Origin: Syntrophomonadaceae bacterium
Lineage (GTDB): Bacteria > Bacillota > Dethiobacteria > DTU022
Direction: 5' to 3'
DNA length: 29,406 bases
Assembly: GCA_007130585.1 (NCBI GenBank)
Contig: SLSE01000043.1
Coordinates: 1-29,406, forward strand
The notes under the pieces are model-generated. The model worked only from the letters and a program-made list of their open reading frames with translations, did no database searches and was not told where the DNA came from. Position numbers and translations under genes: made by a program. How positions within the stretch are numbered: position 1 is the first letter of the stretch; each line of letters starts with the position of its first letter. Of the stretch, positions 21,913 to 29,406 are shown piece by piece.

Positions 21913-22406
21913 TGAAGCATGTTTTAGCGATCCTGGTGGAAAACAAACCCGGTGCCCTGACCAGGGTCTCGGGCCTGTTCAGCCGCCGCGGTTTTAATAT
22001 TGAAAACATAGCCGTGGGCGAAACGGTTACTCCGGGTATAGCGAGGATGACAATTACGGTGGAAGGCAGCGAAGCCCTGATCGAGCAGGTTGCCAAGCAG
22101 CTCCACAAGCTGATTAACGTGATCAGGGTCAGCAACCTGTCAGCGGAGCCGGCGGTAATGAGGGAACTGATGCTGATCAAGGTCCGCGCCGAAATTGGCA
22201 ACCGCAGCGATATACAGCAGATCGTGGAAACATTCCGCGGTAAGGTAGTCGATGTCTCCCCCAATTCCATGGTTATTGAAGTAACGGGCAACGAGGAGAA
22301 AATGGAAGCAATAAAGCTGCTTTTACAGCATTACGGGATCATGGAAATTGTCCGCACCGGTAAAATTGCCCTGCTGCGCGGGTCGAAAGTGCTGAGAGAT
22401 TATTAA
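21912..22406 (+). CDS. ilvN: Acetolactate synthase, small (regulatory) subunit
   Basis: This subunit activates IlvB and confers valine feedback inhibition. The N-terminal ACT domain reads HVLAILVENKPGALTRVSGL and FSRRGFNIENIAVGETVTPG, with the glycine and asparagine positions usual for effector binding. A C-terminal ALS_ss domain follows (ELMLIKVRAE to EIVRTGKIALLRG). At 164 residues it is the ordinary bacterial size. The start overlaps the ilvB stop by one base, so the two are translated in a coupled manner. ilvC, which often follows, is missing; leuC comes 68 bp later. Confidence 0.97.
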   Translation: MKHVLAILVENKPGALTRVSGLFSRRGFNIENIAVGETVTPGIARMTITVEGSEALIEQVAKQLHKLINVIRVSNLSAEPAVMRELMLIKVRAEIGNRSDIQQIVETFRGKVVDVSPNSMVIEVTGNEEKMEAIKLLLQHYGIMEIVRTGKIALLRGSKVLRDY

Positions 22407-22474
22407 GCGTAGCCGCTTTGCTTTCCCTCCCGTCTTCGATCCGGGGAAAGGCTTAATACAAAGAAAGATGGTGG

Positions 22475-23752
22475 ATGATGAGCAACGGTAATGGTTCGAC
22501 CATGGTGGAAAAAATCCTGGCCTCCGGGGCCGGAGTGAAAAAGGCAGTGCCCGGAGACCTGGTTAATGTACAGGTAGACCTGGCCCTGGGTAATGATATA
22601 ACCGCCCCGGTGGCAATAAAAGAATTTCAGAGGTTTGGTTTGGACAGGGTTTTTGATCCGGAAAAAATTGTCCTGGTCCCCGATCATTTTACGCCCAACA
22701 AGGATATTGCCGCGGCCGAACAGGCCATGGTCCTGCGCCGTTTTGCTGAAAAATATGGCATCAGGCACTACTACGAAGTGGGCAGAATGGGTATCGAGCA
22801 TGCCCTGCTGCCGGAGCAGGGGCTGGTCAGGCCGGGAACGGTTATCATCGGCGCTGATTCACACACCTGCACCTACGGGGCCCTGGGCGCATTTGCCACC
22901 GGGGTCGGGAGCACGGATCTGGCGGCAGCCATGGCGATCGGCGAAGCCTGGTTTAAAGTTCCTGTTACGATAAGGTTTGAGTATGACGGGACGCTGCCGG
23001 ACTGGGTAAGCGGCAAAGATTTAATCCTGGCCACGATCGGCCGGATTGGCGTTGACGGGGCCCGTTACCGCGCCATGGAGTTTGCCGGGCCGGTCATTGA
23101 AAAGCTGTCGATGGACGGCCGCCTGACGATGTGCAATATGGCAATCGAAGCAGGCGGCAAGTGCGGTTATGTTCAGCCCGATCAAATTACCTTTGCTTAC
23201 CTGGAAGGGCGGGTAACCGAACCTTACACCGCCGTTTACAGCGATGACGATGCCGTTTACGAAGAGGTAATCAGTTTTGATGTAAGCATGATGGAACCGC
23301 AAATAGCCTTTCCTCCCTCTCCCGACAACGTTCGTTCTGTCTCGGAAGCGGCCGGGATAAAACTTGACCAGGTAGTGATCGGTTCCTGCACAAACGGCAG
23401 GATCGAAGATCTGCGCGTTGCCGCGAAGATCCTCAAAGGCCAAAAAGTCCACCCCCGGGTCAGGCTGCTGGTTATTCCCGCCACACAGCAGATCTACAGT
23501 CAGGCTCTCGAAGAAGGCCTGCTCTCTGTCTTCGTCGAAGCCGAAGCGGCAGTCAGCACTCCTACCTGCGGGCCCTGCCTCGGCGGTCACATGGGAATCC
23601 TGGCCGGGGGCGAGAAAGCGCTCGCGACAACCAATCGCAACTTTATCGGCCGGATGGGGCACCCCGAAAGCGAAGTTTACCTGTCCAGTCCCGCCGTTGC
23701 CGCCGCTTCAGCCGTAGCCGGGACGATAGTGCACCCCGAGGAGGTTATCTGA
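22475..23752 (+). CDS. leuC: 3-isopropylmalate dehydratase, large subunit
   Basis: With LeuD it isomerises 2-isopropylmalate to 3-isopropylmalate through an aconitase-type [4Fe-4S] cluster. The three cluster cysteines are visible: Cys305 in GSCTNGR, and Cys365 and Cys368 in PTCGPCLGG. Substrate-binding stretches include DHFTPNKD, GADSHTCTYGALGAFATGVG and NRNFIGRMGHPESEVYL. At 425 residues with the N-terminal VDLALGNDITAP, it is the shorter archaeal/Clostridia type, which also includes homoaconitase and citramalate-pathway members. The ATG at 22475 is one of two tandem ATGs; the ribosome binding site is weak (GGTGG). The ilv-leu context supports the leucine role. The stop overlaps leuD by one base. 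Confidence 0.95.
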   Translation: MMSNGNGSTMVEKILASGAGVKKAVPGDLVNVQVDLALGNDITAPVAIKEFQRFGLDRVFDPEKIVLVPDHFTPNKDIAAAEQAMVLRRFAEKYGIRHYYEVGRMGIEHALLPEQGLVRPGTVIIGADSHTCTYGALGAFATGVGSTDLAAAMAIGEAWFKVPVTIRFEYDGTLPDWVSGKDLILATIGRIGVDGARYRAMEFAGPVIEKLSMDGRLTMCNMAIEAGGKCGYVQPDQITFAYLEGRVTEPYTAVYSDDDAVYEEVISFDVSMMEPQIAFPPSPDNVRSVSEAAGIKLDQVVIGSCTNGRIEDLRVAAKILKGQKVHPRVRLLVIPATQQIYSQALEEGLLSVFVEAEAAVSTPTCGPCLGGHMGILAGGEKALATTNRNFIGRMGHPESEVYLSSPAVAAASAVAGTIVHPEEVI

Positions 23753-24252
23753 TGATCCTGGAAGGAAAAGTTTGGATTTTTGGAGACAATATCGATACAG
23801 ACGCGATTATCGCTGCCCGCTATTTAAGCACCACGGACCCGGAGGAATTAGCCGCTCACCTGATGGAAGATATAAGGCCGGATTTTCCGAAGCTGGTTGG
23901 CAGGGGAGACATCCTGGTTGCCGGCAGCAACTTTGGCTGCGGCAGTTCACGCGAACACGCCCCCCTGGCCATCAAGGGGGCGGGCATTGCCTGTGTGGTT
24001 GCCCGCAGCTTTGCCAGGATTTTTTACCGTAATGCCATCAATATCGGCCTGCCTATCCTTGAGTGCGAAGAAGACCTCACGGGTCTTGCCTCCGGGGAAG
24101 ATCACCTGAGGATCGACCTCGAGCGGGGCGCTATCACTCACCTCCAGAGTGGGAGAGAATACCGCGCATCTCCTTTTCCGCCTTTCATGCGGGAAATAAT
24201 CAGCCGCGGGGGGCTGGTCGGATATGTCCAGGCCCGTCTGAATAAGCAATAA
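23752..24252 (+). CDS. leuD: 3-isopropylmalate dehydratase, small subunit
   Basis: This is the swivel domain partner of LeuC. Recognisable motifs are FGDNIDTDAIIAARYLSTTD at the N-terminus, where YLST is the substrate-loop position, and the anion-binding GSNFGCGSSREHAPLAIKGAG. The RSFARIFYRNAINIGLP stretch is typical. It has 166 residues, matching the short type found with this class of LeuC. GAGGAGG lies 7 nt before the ATG, and the ATG overlaps the leuC stop (TGATG). It is the last gene of the operon. No strong terminator follows, only an AT-rich stretch, so some read-through into the next gene is possible. Confidence 0.95.
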   Translation: MILEGKVWIFGDNIDTDAIIAARYLSTTDPEELAAHLMEDIRPDFPKLVGRGDILVAGSNFGCGSSREHAPLAIKGAGIACVVARSFARIFYRNAINIGLPILECEEDLTGLASGEDHLRIDLERGAITHLQSGREYRASPFPPFMREIISRGGLVGYVQARLNKQ

Positions 24253-24317
24253 TATATGTTATTTATTTTTTGCAGTTTATATGTGATAATAGTATGGTGC
24301 AATCGGCGGTCTGGTAC

Positions 24318-24349
24318 TGATCTCATTATGAAGATCATTCGGATATAAT
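24318..24349 (+). promoter_or_regulatory. Candidate promoter and dyad upstream of the EF-G-like gene
   Basis: A perfect TATAAT lies at 24344-24349, but the -35 region is poor. Immediately upstream, TGATCT (24318-24323) and AGATCA (24332-24337) form a 6-bp dyad that overlaps the expected -35. An activator or repressor site is possible. Confidence 0.35.
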
Positions 24350-24399
24350 ACTTCTTCTCTTCCGGTGCTGCGGAGAGTTGATTTTGAGGAGGCACATGA

Positions 24400-26487
24400 A
24401 TGAAAAAGTACAACAGCGAAAATATTCGCAACGTAGCATTAATCTCCCACGGCGGTGCCGGTAAGACTTCTCTTACCGAAGCGCTGCTTTTTACTTCGGG
24501 AGCCATTAACCGACTTGGAAAAATCGAGTCGGGTAATACCACCACTGACTTCGATCCCGATGAAGTAAAAAAGCAGGTGACCATCAATGTCGGCCTTGCC
24601 CCTATTGAGTGGGACGGGCACAAAATAAACCTGCTTGACACGCCCGGGTATTTTGATTTTATCGGCGATGTTTTAGGGGCCCTGCGGGTTGCAGACAGCG
24701 CGGTGGTTGTTGTTTGTGCCGTATCGAAAGTAGAAGTCGGCACCGAAAAAGTGTGGGGTTACGCCGATAACTTTAATCTCCCCCGCATCGTGGCAATTAA
24801 TAAGCTTGATCGTGAAAATGCCGATTATGAAGGCACCCTTGAAGATTTAAGATCCCATTTCGGCCTGAGCGTTGCTCCACTGCAAATGCCGATCGGCAAA
24901 GAGGCCGACTTTAAAGGCGTGGTCGACCTGGTCAGCCAGAAAGCGCTGCTGTTTTCAAGTGACGGCATGCAGGTTAGCGAAGAGCAGATCCCCGAAGAAC
25001 TAAAGGCGCAGGCTGAAGACCTGAGAGAAAAGCTGGTTGAATCAGTTGCCGAAGCAGATGACGGCCTGCTCGAAAAATACCTGGAAGGCGAGACCCTGAG
25101 TGACGACGAAATCAGGCAGGGCCTGCGCCGGGGCGTGCTGGAGGGCAAAATAGTCCCGGTTATCTGCTGTGCCGCTACCAAAAACTTCGGCTCACAGCCT
25201 CTGCTGGACCTGGTCAAAAATTACCTGCCTTCTCCGCTCGACCAGGGAGAACTGAAAGGGTACCTGCCCGACAGCGATGAGGAAGTGACCCGCAAAGCCG
25301 GCTCCGACGAGCCGCTGGCCGCTTTTGTTTACAAAACCCTTGCCGACCCCTACGTGGGCCGGATCAACTTTTTCCGGGTTTACTCCGGCAGCGTGCAGCC
25401 CGACAGCCAGGTTTACAATTCAACCAAAGATGTAACCGAAAGATTTGGCCAGGTATTTACCATGCGAGGCAAAAACCAGGTCAGCCTGGATGAAGTGGTG
25501 GCCGGGGATATCGCCTGTGTTGCCAAGCTGCAGGAAACAGCCACCGGCGATACCCTGTGCGACAACAGCGTACCGATTGTACTCCCGCCTCTTGATTTTC
25601 CCGAACCGGTCATCTCTTATGCCGTTGAGCCGAAGACCAAGGGCGACGAGGAAAAAGTGGGAACAGGCCTGGCCCGTTTCCTGGAAGAGGATCCGACTTT
25701 CCAGCTGGAAAGAAGGGCTGAAACCAAGCAGACCATTATCTCGGGCCTCGGCGAGCTGCATCTCGAAATTATTGTTAACCGCCTGGCAGAAAAGTTTGGT
25801 GTTGATGTAGAACTTTCCACACCGAAGGTGCCTTACAAGGAAACAATAAAAGGGCAGGCCAGAGTGGAAGGCAAACACAAGAAACAGTCCGGCGGCCGCG
25901 GTCAGTTCGGTCATGTCTACGTAGAAATGGAGCCTGCCGAAACCGGGCAGGGGCTGATTTTCGAAAACAAGATATTCGGCGGTTCTGTTCCCCGGCAGTA
26001 TGTCCCGGCGGTGGAAAAGGGCGTTATTGAAGCGATGGAAGAAGGCGTTGTCGCCGGTTATCCTGTCCAGGATGTTGTGGTGAGGCTGGTTGACGGGTCC
26101 TATCATACCGTGGACTCTTCCGAGATGGCCTTCAAGATTGCCGCCTCCCAGGCCTTTAAGAAAGGCATGGAGCAGGCGGGCGCAGTTTTACTGGAGCCGA
26201 TCATGAATATTGAAGTGGTTGTGCCCGAAGCATACATGGGCGATATCATGGGCGACCTGAACAGCAAAAGAGGCCGTATCCAGGGAATGGAGCCTGAAAA
26301 CGGCCTGCAAAAAATCCGTGCCCAGGTCCCGATGGCCGAAATGTTCAGGTATTCCATCGATCTGCGGTCTATGACCCAGGGAAGGGGCTTTTTTACCATG
26401 AATTTCTCACATTACGAGGAAGTCCCTCACCAGGTTGCCGAGCAGGTTGTTGCCGCTGCGAAAGCTGAGCAGGAAGACGAATCCTGA
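24400..26487 (+). CDS. EF-G-like GTPase (EF-G-2 / FusA paralogue type)
   Basis: This is a translation-factor GTPase with the full five-domain layout of elongation factor G in 695 residues. Walker A is SHGGAGKT (residues 16-23), where true EF-G has AHIDAGKT. G3 is DTPGYFDF (80-87), with Tyr84 replacing the catalytic His of DTPGHVDF. G4 is NKLD (134-137) instead of NKMD. Domain IV/V pieces are clear: KKQSGGRGQFGHVYVEMEP and VVVPEAYMGDIMGDLNSKRG. These substitutions mark the EF-G-2-type paralogue known from Thermus and many Bacillota, which has no settled role. A canonical fusA is expected elsewhere. The ATG at 24400 has GAGGAGG 7 nt upstream. A strong terminator follows. Confidence 0.93.
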   Translation: MKKYNSENIRNVALISHGGAGKTSLTEALLFTSGAINRLGKIESGNTTTDFDPDEVKKQVTINVGLAPIEWDGHKINLLDTPGYFDFIGDVLGALRVADSAVVVVCAVSKVEVGTEKVWGYADNFNLPRIVAINKLDRENADYEGTLEDLRSHFGLSVAPLQMPIGKEADFKGVVDLVSQKALLFSSDGMQVSEEQIPEELKAQAEDLREKLVESVAEADDGLLEKYLEGETLSDDEIRQGLRRGVLEGKIVPVICCAATKNFGSQPLLDLVKNYLPSPLDQGELKGYLPDSDEEVTRKAGSDEPLAAFVYKTLADPYVGRINFFRVYSGSVQPDSQVYNSTKDVTERFGQVFTMRGKNQVSLDEVVAGDIACVAKLQETATGDTLCDNSVPIVLPPLDFPEPVISYAVEPKTKGDEEKVGTGLARFLEEDPTFQLERRAETKQTIISGLGELHLEIIVNRLAEKFGVDVELSTPKVPYKETIKGQARVEGKHKKQSGGRGQFGHVYVEMEPAETGQGLIFENKIFGGSVPRQYVPAVEKGVIEAMEEGVVAGYPVQDVVVRLVDGSYHTVDSSEMAFKIAASQAFKKGMEQAGAVLLEPIMNIEVVVPEAYMGDIMGDLNSKRGRIQGMEPENGLQKIRAQVPMAEMFRYSIDLRSMTQGRGFFTMNFSHYEEVPHQVAEQVVAAAKAEQEDES

Positions 26488-26514
26488 TAGCAGGGATTTA
26501 ACAGTAAATAGCGG

Positions 26515-26540
26515 GGGCGGCCTTTACGGCCGCCCTTTTT
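26515..26540 (+). terminator. Rho-independent terminator after the EF-G-like gene
   Basis: GGGCGGCC (26515-26522) and GGCCGCCC (26528-26535) form a perfect 8-bp stem with a TTTAC loop, followed by five T. It ends rightward transcription 28 bp after the stop codon. Confidence 0.92.
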
Positions 26541-26619
26541 GGCGCAATGTTCTCCAGGCGCCGGCAGTTTCCGACTGACCCGGCCGCAGGTAACCCTGTA
26601 AACCGGCAAAACACTCTTC

Positions 26620-27819
26620 TTACCGGCGTGTAACAGCGCGGCGCAATCTGCCGGCAATTTTGCCGGCGATCAGGCGGCCGAAAGAAAAAAGCGGTTTAAT
26701 ATCGTCGCCCGCCCAGATGGCGTGCGCCTTTCGGTGGGCCAGCCAGGGCCTGACTATCTCCCCCGCTGTTAACTGCCCCTGCTTCAGGTAAGCAGCGCTG
26801 CTGATCAGGTCCTCGTAAGCATGCCAGAACGCCCAGGGTCTGTTTTCGGCAAGGTGGAAGTCCGGAAGCGGGTCTCCGAGCAAATCCCTGTACATAATAT
26901 AGGCAAACTCAACACCGCATTTGTCAAAGAGTATATTGAGCGTGCTCAGGCGAGCATTGATTTCAATCAGGTAGAATTTGCCGCTGTGGGGATGCTGCTT
27001 AAACTCAATTTCACCGTAACCGCGGTAACCGATCTTCCGGATGCACTCCAGGCCCGTTTCCACCAGGTCCCGGTCGTAAGCCTGGCGGGTCAGGGTCGAC
27101 GATCCGAAGTTAATAGGAAACTGGCGCAGCTTTTGGGCGGTAAAAGTATGCGTGACGCGGCCCTGCCGGTTGATATAGAAATCAAAGACATACATCCTGT
27201 CATCAAACCCGGGTATAATTTCCTGGACCATAACTTCCAGCCTGCTGTCGAGGGCGGTTTCCAGGTTGGCTAAAAGCTCTTCCCTGCTGTTTACATAAAG
27301 GCATTTCTGGCGGAAAACCCGCACAAACTTGTGTGAGAGAGCCGGCTTGATAATGCAGGGGTAAGGGATCCGGTCGGCAATGGAGTCAATATCGCTGTTC
27401 TGATCGACGACAAAGGTTTGCGGGAAGGGCAGGCTGTGTTCACCTGCCAGCAGGGCCAGCCCTTTTTTGTCGATTACCTCCTCAAGAAGGCCGGACCTGT
27501 TTTCGGGGAAAATATAATAAGGGGCCAAACGGTCGGCATAGCGGGATATCAGCAGGGCATAACTGTCGGCTGTTGCCATCAGCACAGGCTTTTGCTCAAG
27601 GCTCCGGCCCAGTTCAACCAGGAAACCGGCCAGCCCTTCCTCGTCTTTATTGATATCGGGACAGAGAATTTTGCGGGTTACATAGCGGGATGACAGGGCA
27701 TATGCGGTCGGGAAATGGTAATCGAGGGCATATACCGGAACGCCCCTGCGGCCCAGGGTGCGGATCGCTCCCAGGGCCGTATAAAAGTTTGCTCCCAACA
27801 TTACTACAGGTGGCGGCAT
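26620..27819 (-). CDS. ATP-grasp carboxylate-amine ligase-like enzyme, substrate unknown
   Basis: ATP-grasp enzymes join a carboxylate to an amine or thiol through an acyl-phosphate. The 399 residues show an N-terminal Rossmann-like part (VVMLGANFYTALGAIRTLGR, VPVYALD, SRYVTRKILCPD), the ATP-binding lysine in PCIIKPALSHK (Lys158), Glu200 in VQEIIPG, and metal ligands in YGEIEFK and LIEINAR (Glu270/272, Glu286, Asn288). This resembles the uncharacterised COG3919-type group of predicted carboligases. The C-terminus is basic. The ATG at 27819 has AGAGG 9 nt upstream; Met7 is an alternative. It lies on the lagging strand, divergent from ddl, which hints at wall or surface-polymer chemistry but does not prove it. 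Confidence 0.85.
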   Translation of the reverse strand: MPPPVVMLGANFYTALGAIRTLGRRGVPVYALDYHFPTAYALSSRYVTRKILCPDINKDEEGLAGFLVELGRSLEQKPVLMATADSYALLISRYADRLAPYYIFPENRSGLLEEVIDKKGLALLAGEHSLPFPQTFVVDQNSDIDSIADRIPYPCIIKPALSHKFVRVFRQKCLYVNSREELLANLETALDSRLEVMVQEIIPGFDDRMYVFDFYINRQGRVTHTFTAQKLRQFPINFGSSTLTRQAYDRDLVETGLECIRKIGYRGYGEIEFKQHPHSGKFYLIEINARLSTLNILFDKCGVEFAYIMYRDLLGDPLPDFHLAENRPWAFWHAYEDLISSAAYLKQGQLTAGEIVRPWLAHRKAHAIWAGDDIKPLFSFGRLIAGKIAGRLRRAVTRR

Positions 27820-27871
27820 GATTGAAAACCTCTGCGCTGGCGGGATTAAAGGCCCGCTAAACTATACAATA

Positions 27872-27900
27872 ACTTTACATGGTATGGCCTGGTTTTGCAA
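27872..27900 (-). promoter_or_regulatory. Candidate promoter of the ATP-grasp gene
   Basis: On the minus strand, TTGCAA (27900-27895), 17-bp spacer and TAAAGT (27877-27872). Each hexamer matches roughly two thirds of the consensus or less. A short GCGGG/CCCGC dyad lies in the predicted leader. Confidence 0.35.
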
Positions 27901-27933
27901 GGAATTCATACCTCTTTTCCGGGTTGGCAGTTA

Positions 27934-27942
27934 TGATATAAT
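27934..27942 (+). promoter_or_regulatory. Extended -10 promoter of ddl
   Basis: TGATATAAT gives a TGnTATAAT extended -10, with TATAAT at 27937-27942. No good -35 is seen at the right distance. The leader to the ddl start would be about 75 nt. Confidence 0.5.
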
Positions 27943-28023
27943 CAAATAAGAATTTACATCATAGAGCAGTATTTGGAAATACAAGATATCTGAACCGCGC
28001 AGTACGGCCGGGTGGAGATGATA

Positions 28024-29133
28024 GTGTTGGAAAGAAAAAAACTTGCCCTCATTTTCGGAGGCAGATCCGGCGAGCACGTGGTTTCGCTGCGCTCGGCAGC
28101 CTCGATTATGGAAGCCGTCGACCTGGAAAGCTATGAAATAATGCCGGTAGGAATAACCAGGGATGGGGCCTGGCTGGCGGGTCCCGATGCCTGGCTTTCC
28201 CTCTGGGAGCAGCGCCTGCCGCGGGAAGCCGGCCGGGCAGTCCTGCTGACAGATCCCGGTCACCCGGGCCTGCTGATCCAGTCCGACCAGCACCCGGGGG
28301 AATGGCGGCACCAACCTGTCGATGTTGCCTTTCCCGTTCTGCACGGCACTTACGGCGAAGACGGGACGATCCAGGGCCTTTTTGAACTGGCCGGAATACC
28401 GTATGTCGGTTCCGGTGTGCTCGCTTCGGCTACCGGTATGGATAAAGTGTTTATGAAAGCAATCTTTCAGCAGTGCGGCCTGCCCGTAGCTCCCTACCTT
28501 TTCTTTTACCGCTACCAGTGGCATGGCCTGGAAGCCTCCTGGCAGGAACGGGTCGCTACGGAGTTGGGGTTCCCCTGTTTTGTCAAGCCCGCCAACCTGG
28601 GCTCAAGCGTTGGAATCACCAAGGTTTTTGCCCCTGCTGAACTGCCCGCGGCCGTGGAAGAGGCGCTGCTCTACGACGAAAAAGTGCTTGTCGAAGAATT
28701 TGTTGCAGGCCGGGAAATAGAGTGCGCCGTACTGGGCGACATTGAAGCGTCTGCATCCCGTCCCGGCGAGGTTATTCCCTGCAATGAATTCTATGATTAC
28801 CGGGCCAAGTACATTGACGATCGTTCCAACCTGGTTGTGCCGGTCGACCTTGGCGCAGCGCTGGAAGAAAGCATAAAAGATTATTCTATCCGGGCTTTCA
28901 GGGCGGTCGAGGCAAGCGGACTGGCCAGGGTTGATTTCTTTGTTAACCCGGATAAAGATACAGTTATTATAAACGAGATTAACACTATGCCCGGCTTTAC
29001 CAGCATCAGCATGTACCCGAAAATGTGGGAAGCTAGCGGGGTTGGCTACAGGGAGCTGGTCGGCAGGCTGATTGATATCGCCTTCAGCCGTCACAACCGT
29101 CGCCAGGCCCTGCTGTTTACGCCGCCGGAATAA
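28024..29133 (+). CDS. ddl: D-alanine-D-alanine ligase
   Basis: It joins two D-alanines with ATP for the peptidoglycan stem peptide. The N-terminus LALIFGGRSGEHVVSLRSA keeps the first Glu that binds D-Ala, while the second Glu of the usual GEHEVSL is Val. Other marks are FPVLHGTYGEDGTIQGLFE, PCFVKPANLGSSVGITK, the omega-loop Tyr-Lys pair in EFYDYRAKYIDD, and EINTMPGFTSISMYP at the metal site. The Tyr and Lys argue for D-Ala-D-Ala over the D-Ala-D-Lac ligases of vancomycin resistance. I start at GTG 28024, 6 nt after GGTGGAG (369 residues); GTG 28012, ATG 28018 and TTG 28027 are alternatives. It is the long DdlA-like form. A DNA repair gene follows closely. Confidence 0.96.
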   Translation: MLERKKLALIFGGRSGEHVVSLRSAASIMEAVDLESYEIMPVGITRDGAWLAGPDAWLSLWEQRLPREAGRAVLLTDPGHPGLLIQSDQHPGEWRHQPVDVAFPVLHGTYGEDGTIQGLFELAGIPYVGSGVLASATGMDKVFMKAIFQQCGLPVAPYLFFYRYQWHGLEASWQERVATELGFPCFVKPANLGSSVGITKVFAPAELPAAVEEALLYDEKVLVEEFVAGREIECAVLGDIEASASRPGEVIPCNEFYDYRAKYIDDRSNLVVPVDLGAALEESIKDYSIRAFRAVEASGLARVDFFVNPDKDTVIINEINTMPGFTSISMYPKMWEASGVGYRELVGRLIDIAFSRHNRRQALLFTPPE

Positions 29134-29146
29134 CGGTTTCCGCGAG

Positions 29147-29406
29147 GTGAGAAAAATTACCGGAGAACAGCAGTCTTTATTCGATACACCTGGCAGCGGT
29201 GTGCCGGCCGGGCCCGGACAGGACGATGCGGAAGTCCGCCTGGAGGCATTAAGGGATACTACCCTTCAATGCTCGCATTGTGTCCTCCGATCCGGCTGCA
29301 GCCGGGTAGTTTTTGGCGAAGGCAACCCGCGGGCGCGCCTGATGCTGGTCGGTGAAGGACCCGGGAGTGATGAAGACCGCCTGGGCAGGCCATTTGTCGG
29401 GCGGGC
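29147..29406 (+). CDS. Family-4 uracil-DNA glycosylase (3' end outside window)
   Basis: This enzyme removes uracil from DNA; family 4 members carry a [4Fe-4S] cluster. I translated 86 codons from the sequence. A variable N-terminus leads into LEALRDTTLQCSHCVLRSGC with the first cluster cysteines, then RLMLVGEGPGSDEDRLGRPF and VGRA, the active-site GEGPG and GRPFVG blocks of the family. The start is probably GTG 29147, 13 bp after the ddl stop, with only a weak ribosome binding site, so it may be coupled to ddl. The remainder of the gene, including the later cysteine ligands, lies beyond the window. Confidence 0.9.
   Translation, partial: MRKITGEQQSLFDTPGSGVPAGPGQDDAEVRLEALRDTTLQCSHCVLRSGCSRVVFGEGNPRARLMLVGEGPGSDEDRLGRPFVGR

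Noticed and set aside
22475..24252. LeuCD as homoaconitase of a lysine pathway
   Set aside because: The short-type sequences alone cannot exclude it, but placement after ilvBN under a valine T-box fits branched-chain synthesis better.
24396..24402. Alternative ATG at 24396 for the EF-G-like gene
   Set aside because: It is in another reading frame; the ATG at 24400 has the right frame and 7-nt spacing from GAGGAGG.
28024..29133. Possible vancomycin-resistance type D-Ala-D-Lac ligase
   Set aside because: The omega loop keeps the Tyr and Lys of D-Ala-D-Ala ligases (EFYDYRAKY), and no vanH- or vanX-like genes are near.

Overview
The window is the replication-origin region of a Gram-positive bacterium of the Bacillota, most likely a Clostridia-type anaerobe. 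The evidence is the gene order yidC-yidD-rnpA-rpmH (minus) / dnaA-dnaN-recF-DUF721-remB-gyrB-gyrA (plus), a RemB-family gene, DnaA boxes on both sides of dnaA, a canonical T-box leader, AGGAGG-type ribosome binding sites, and frequent TTG and GTG starts. The exact genus cannot be read from the sequence; this placement is an inference.

Layout. Positions 1-1510 hold the leftward operon rpmH-rnpA-yidD-yidC (yidC runs off the left edge) with a clear housekeeping promoter. Positions 1511-3438 hold a bipartite oriC: DnaA-box-like sites at 1721-1763 and 3184-3268 flank dnaA, and an AT-rich stretch lies at about 3300-3420. Rightward follow dnaN, recF, a DUF721 (DciA-like) gene, remB and gyrB. Between gyrB and gyrA lies a leftward, lagging-strand TRAP-TAXI operon (solute-binding lipoprotein, fused permease, DUF1850 protein; 8432-12122), followed by a rightward DUF5673-like membrane protein whose predicted promoter and start region carry a cluster of short perfect palindromes. 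gyrA follows, then a pyruvate/oxaloacetate carboxyltransferase subunit that lacks its own biotinyl domain.

Positions 17207-24252 are a branched-chain amino acid operon. A consensus promoter and a T-box leader (predicted valine specifier GTC) precede ilvE-ilvD-ilvB-ilvN-leuC-leuD. ilvC, leuA and leuB are absent, so the pathway must be completed elsewhere. Then come an EF-G-2-type GTPase with its own terminator, a leftward ATP-grasp enzyme of unknown substrate, a divergent D-Ala-D-Ala ligase (ddl), and the first part of a family-4 uracil-DNA glycosylase cut by the right edge.

How the genes work together: the left half covers replication initiation, clamp, repair, supercoiling, RNase P, ribosome and membrane insertion. 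The right half covers amino acid synthesis (ThDP-, PLP- and Fe-S-dependent enzymes), translation and wall precursor synthesis. No mobile element, CRISPR array, tRNA or rRNA was seen. The less expected content is mostly regulatory: the palindrome cluster at 12379-12434, interleaved GC-rich inverted repeats upstream of gyrA, a 21-bp tandem repeat before the carboxyltransferase gene, and a perfect 12-bp intercistronic hairpin in the TRAP operon.
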